Below, piece after piece: positions 6,057-8,533 of a stretch of DNA of 8,533 bases. The stretch is from Alphaproteobacteria bacterium (GTDB lineage: Bacteria > Pseudomonadota > Alphaproteobacteria > Rhizobiales > Devosiaceae): assembly GCA_024279575.1 (NCBI GenBank), contig JAJRRJ010000031.1, positions 1-8,533 on the forward strand, given 5' to 3'. The first letter of the stretch is position 1. Every line of letters begins with the position of its first letter. A program made the position numbers and the translations under genes. The notes under the pieces were generated by a model that had not been told where the DNA came from, made no database searches, and saw nothing but the letters and a program-made list of their open reading frames with translations.

Positions 6057-7000
6057 TATATTTTCTCCAGACGATGTTCGTGACTGCGAAGCGAGTTAAA
6101 ACTATATATGCCGATTGAGACCCATATGAGACAAAAACTGATCAGTTGCGTCCCGTTAAGGGGCTCATTAAACAGCCAGACCGCCGTTAAAAAATGTGCA
6201 GTTGGCGCGATATATTGAAACATTCCAAGCGTTGTCAGACGCAAATTTCGCGCCGCAGTCGCAAACAACAATAAGGCACCCGCGGTCGCCGGACCCGTAA
6301 GAACCAGATAGGTCATCAGTTTTGGGTCCACATGTACCCCGGCGCCCGATGTAAAAAAGGTATACCCCAGATATCCCAATGCAAACGGCAGCATCAGCAA
6401 AGTTTCAATAAACAATCCTGGTGCCGACCCGACCGAAACAATTTTTCGCAAATATCCATAAAGGCCAAACAACAGGGCTAAGGATAGTGAAATCAACGGC
6501 AGCTCCCCAAGCCCGAGTGTTTGAACACCCATCGCAACAACGGCAATAAAGATGGCCACCCACTGCCATTTATTTTGTTTTTCACCTAAGAAAACCATTC
6601 CCAGCAACACGTTGACCAATGGATTTATGAAATATCCAAGGGAAACCTCCAGCACGCGCTCCGCTTCAATTGCCCAAATAAACACCAGCCAGTTAACCGC
6701 CAAAAGTGTCGCTGACAAAAATATAATAAGTACAGCTTTTTTATCCCTGAGCGCAGTGGATACTTCCCCCATCCGTCCCTGCCATTTAAGAATAGCACCG
6801 ACAAACATCAGCGACCAGACAACCCGATGTGCCACAATCAAAACCGGGTTGACCCCATCAAGCAGGCGAAACATCAGGGGGAAAGCCCCCCAGATTCCGT
6901 ATGCACCAAGGGCGGCAAACACCCCTTTCTTCAGAGATTCAGCCGAAGAACCCTTTATTGAGTTCTTTGGCTGAGCCAGGGTATTTTTATCGATTTCCAC
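6056..7000 (-). CDS. rarD: RarD family inner-membrane transporter (EamA/DMT superfamily)
   Basis: The protein has 314 residues and about ten hydrophobic segments, the usual drug/metabolite transporter layout of two EamA halves. RarD hallmarks are GAYGIWGAFPLMF (32-44), AHRVVWSLMF (57-66), LLAVNWLVFIWAI (99-111), EVSLGYFINPLVNVLLG (118-134), LALLFGLYGYLRK (174-186), GPATAGALLLFATAARNLRL (236-255) and LGMFQYIAPT (258-267). E. coli RarD has 296 residues and is tied by name to chloramphenicol sensitivity; the real substrate of the family is not settled. The GTG at 7000 is preferred because GGAG lies eight bases upstream. A TTG at 7033 is the furthest in-frame start but has no clear Shine-Dalgarno. 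The 22 residues before the first membrane helix are polar. The gene overlaps the MOSC gene by one base and forms an operon with it. Confidence 0.93.
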   Translation of the reverse strand: MEIDKNTLAQPKNSIKGSSAESLKKGVFAALGAYGIWGAFPLMFRLLDGVNPVLIVAHRVVWSLMFVGAILKWQGRMGEVSTALRDKKAVLIIFLSATLLAVNWLVFIWAIEAERVLEVSLGYFINPLVNVLLGMVFLGEKQNKWQWVAIFIAVVAMGVQTLGLGELPLISLSLALLFGLYGYLRKIVSVGSAPGLFIETLLMLPFALGYLGYTFFTSGAGVHVDPKLMTYLVLTGPATAGALLLFATAARNLRLTTLGMFQYIAPTAHFLTAVWLFNEPLNGTQLISFCLIWVSIGIYSFNSLRSHEHRLEKI

Positions 7001-7008
7001 AAGTATGG

Positions 7009-7012
7009 CTCC
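7009..7012 (-). promoter_or_regulatory. Shine-Dalgarno that sets the rarD start
   Basis: GGAG on the minus strand lies eight bases before GTG 7000. No comparable site precedes the in-frame TTG at 7033, so the shorter protein is preferred. Confidence 0.55.
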
Positions 7013-7106
7013 AGGCAGGGCGATACGCCTCAAAAAACAAGGCTACCCGGTCTTAGCCAATTCAGCCAACCAGTTTTCCTGATACCATGTTCACAAATAT
7101 TGATGG

Positions 7107-8153
7107 CTATTGAGGGACAATACCAGGGCAGTTCTGATAACGAGAACTAAAACAGGTTTGCGCCATTTCTTTGGCCTGAACAACTTCTGGCTCAGACATT
7201 TGCCTGGTCACAATTTCCAAATTCTGGCCAGCGCGCTGATGCCCATTATGATCCGCGATAGTCCACCACATATGCGCTTTGAGATTGTCGGTTTCGGTAA
7301 CTTCGCCTTTTGCATAAATCAAACCCAACTCAAACTGAGCCGTAGGATTTCCACCCTGTGCAGCAGTCTTGAAAAACTGCATTGCCATCGCTCCATTTGG
7401 CGCAATACCGGCTAATCCTTGCTGATAAAATGTTGCCATCGCCACATTAGAACCTGCGTGCCCGTTTTCCGCTGCCTTGCGGTACCATGCAACGGCTGCT
7501 TCAGCGTTTTGATCAACCCCAAGTCCCTGGGCATACATTCCTGCCAGACTTGCTTGTGCATCCGGATAACCCTGCTCAGCTGAAAGTTCAAATAAGCGCA
7601 CAGCTTCAACCGGGTTCGCTTCAGTTCCGCGCCCATCCCGATACATTATACCGGCATTGCTTTGCGCCCGCGCATGCCCTTGTTCTGCAGCAAGCAAAAG
7701 CCATTTCAGAGCATCCGCGTCGCTTCGTTCAATACCTGTACCGGTCGCCAAAGCCACACCAAGGTTAAATTGACCCATGGAATTTCCTTGCTCTGCAGCA
7801 AGTTTTTGCAAACGCACCGCTTCCATCGGGTCCTTCTCTACCCCAAGCCCATTTGCATAAAAACTTCCCAGATTGGCCTGCGCTCCCGCATGGCCCTGAA
7901 CAGCAGCGGCTTTATAATAATTGAAGGCTTTGGCATAATCCTGTGCCACACCAAGCCCACGTTCAAGCAACACACCAACATTGTACTGGGCCTGCGCATT
8001 CCCCTCAACTCCCAACGGCTTCCAAATCTGCCCGGCGCGTTGATAATCACCCGCATTATAGGCCGCTACACCATCTGCCATTGTTTGCGCAAAAACCATG
8101 TTCGAAAACATCAAAAATACGGCCAGAGCCGCTGGCCGGACAATTTTAAACAT
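7107..8153 (-). CDS. Secreted Sel1-like repeat protein
   Basis: The protein has 348 residues. It opens with a classical signal peptide: basic Lys3 and Arg6, a hydrophobic core at 8-20, and probable cleavage after VFA (residue 22). The mature part begins with a TPR-like segment (DGVAAYNAGDYQRA, 27-40) and then seven Sel1-like repeats of about 36 residues: 53-88, 89-124, 125-160, 161-196, 197-232, 233-269 and 270-305. Each follows the AQ-x-x-LG...G-x-G-v...A-x-x-W/L...AA-x-x-G-H/N pattern. Repeat six is degenerate and one residue longer. The C-terminus carries Cys334 and Cys342, a possible periplasmic disulfide. Such proteins are solenoid scaffolds for protein contacts in the envelope; the partner here is unknown. 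ATG 8153 has GAGGGA seven bases upstream; a TTG just before it (8156) is less likely. It is divergent from the host-attachment gene. Confidence 0.92.
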   Translation of the reverse strand: MFKIVRPAALAVFLMFSNMVFAQTMADGVAAYNAGDYQRAGQIWKPLGVEGNAQAQYNVGVLLERGLGVAQDYAKAFNYYKAAAVQGHAGAQANLGSFYANGLGVEKDPMEAVRLQKLAAEQGNSMGQFNLGVALATGTGIERSDADALKWLLLAAEQGHARAQSNAGIMYRDGRGTEANPVEAVRLFELSAEQGYPDAQASLAGMYAQGLGVDQNAEAAVAWYRKAAENGHAGSNVAMATFYQQGLAGIAPNGAMAMQFFKTAAQGGNPTAQFELGLIYAKGEVTETDNLKAHMWWTIADHNGHQRAGQNLEIVTRQMSEPEVVQAKEMAQTCFSSRYQNCPGIVPQ

Positions 8154-8263
8154 CAAAAATTCCCTCTAACAATTCCTAAAAAATATCCCTCCTACACAAA
8201 AAAAAACCTAAACGCAAATTGTACAGCTCCACAATCTAAACGCTCTTCAACTCAGAAACTCGC

Positions 8264-8275
8264 TTGTATATACAA
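8264..8275. repeat. Perfect 12-bp palindrome in the divergent intergenic region
   Basis: TTGTATATACAA is fully self-complementary. It lies about 110 bases upstream of the Sel1 start and 82 bases upstream of the host-attachment start. A shorter TGTACA occurs near 8220. The position between divergent genes would suit an operator, but I found no convincing promoter hexamers to relate it to. Confidence 0.35.
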
Positions 8276-8317
8276 TTGAGCACCCCCATATTCAGGCTGG
8301 TTACAGTGCATTTGTAG

Positions 8318-8331
8318 GTGGCCCTTGCCAC
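8318..8331 (+). promoter_or_regulatory. Small hairpin in the leader of the host-attachment gene
   Basis: GTGGC (8318-8322) and GCCAC (8327-8331) pair around the loop CCTT; flanking TA bases can extend the stem if one G bulges. It ends nine bases before the Shine-Dalgarno region GGAAAGGAAA (8341-8350). A role in mRNA stability or translation is possible but unproven. Confidence 0.3.
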
Positions 8332-8357
8332 TATTGAACCGGAAAGGAAATACGGTC

Positions 8358-8533
8358 ATGAAACCTGTAATAACCTGGATATGGATTGCTGATGGCGCCC
8401 GCGCCCGCGTCCTTGAACACAAGGGGCCCGGCTCAGGCTTAATCGCGATCAGGAATATGGAATTTTCATCGGAAAAGCTCACTGCTTCTGACATTATGGC
8501 AGACAAACCCGGGCGGGCATTTGCCAGCACCGG
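8358..8533 (+). CDS. Host attachment family protein, N-terminal part only
   Basis: The first 58 codons are present; the gene runs off the right edge. The translation begins MKPVITWIWIADGARARVLE and continues with HKGPGSGL and, later, SDIMADKPGRAFAST. This matches the start of the host-attachment (Host_attach/baeRF) family: the W-I-x-IADGARARVL strand, the GPG-x-GL turn and the D-x-PGR-x-F motif. The family was named from a plant-attachment locus in Agrobacterium. Its fold is related to release-factor eRF1 domains, and its biochemical role is unclear; the protein is probably cytoplasmic. ATG 8358 follows GGAAAGGAAA (8341-8350) at a normal distance. It is the only plus-strand gene in the window. 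An open frame on the opposite strand over the same bases (8252-8530) is a shadow. Confidence 0.87.
   Translation, partial: MKPVITWIWIADGARARVLEHKGPGSGLIAIRNMEFSSEKLTASDIMADKPGRAFAST

Noticed and set aside
7662..8279. Plus-strand open frame of 205 codons opposite the Sel1 gene
   Set aside because: The opposite strand encodes clear Sel1 repeats with a signal peptide; the antisense product is basic and low in complexity and has no family features.
8252..8530. Minus-strand open frame at the right edge
   Set aside because: The plus strand encodes the recognisable start of a host-attachment family protein over the same bases.
1..8533. Mobile element, CRISPR array, prophage, toxin-antitoxin or defence system
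   Set aside because: No transposase, integrase, terminal repeats, spaced direct repeats, tRNA or small paired genes were seen; the genes are housekeeping or uncharacterised chromosomal families.

Overview
The window looks like chromosomal DNA from an alphaproteobacterium, of moderate GC with AT-rich gaps between genes. Three things point there: the start of a type-A RNase P RNA, a DUF2336 protein (a family I know mainly from Alphaproteobacteria), and an ArsR-regulator/methyltransferase fusion directly in front of metF, an arrangement familiar from that class. I cannot name the order or genus with confidence.

Almost everything reads on the minus strand. From high to low coordinates these genes are: a secreted Sel1-repeat protein (8153-7107), a RarD/EamA transporter (7000-6056) joined by a one-base stop/start overlap to a MOSC-domain protein (6056-5463), a DUF2336 protein (5300-4167), an ArsR-methyltransferase regulator (4070-3105) overlapping metF as GTGA (3108-2209), an unrecognised membrane-anchored or exported protein (2086-1130), a TerB/J-domain co-chaperone of the DjlA type (1048-377), and the 5' two thirds or so of rnpB (277 to beyond base 1). 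The only plus-strand gene is the start of a host-attachment-family protein (8358 to beyond the right edge). It is divergent from the Sel1 gene across a gap of about 200 bases.

The clearest functional unit is the methionine-cycle operon. A 26-bp near-perfect palindrome (4082-4107) covers the probable -10 of the promoter for the ArsR-methyltransferase gene. That gene is translationally coupled to metF. The layout fits an autoregulated SahR-like switch that senses S-adenosylhomocysteine (or a related methyl-cycle metabolite) and controls methyl-folate supply. This assignment is from family knowledge, not proven here.

Several start codons differ from the longest open frame and were moved on Shine-Dalgarno evidence: metF to GTG 3108, DUF2336 to ATG 5300, rarD to GTG 7000 and the Sel1 gene to ATG 8153. 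I see no mobile element, CRISPR array, tRNA, phage gene or defence system. Most of the window is ordinary housekeeping. The most interesting parts are the regulator/metF operator and the orphan gene at 1130-2086, whose Shine-Dalgarno sits in a hairpin loop.
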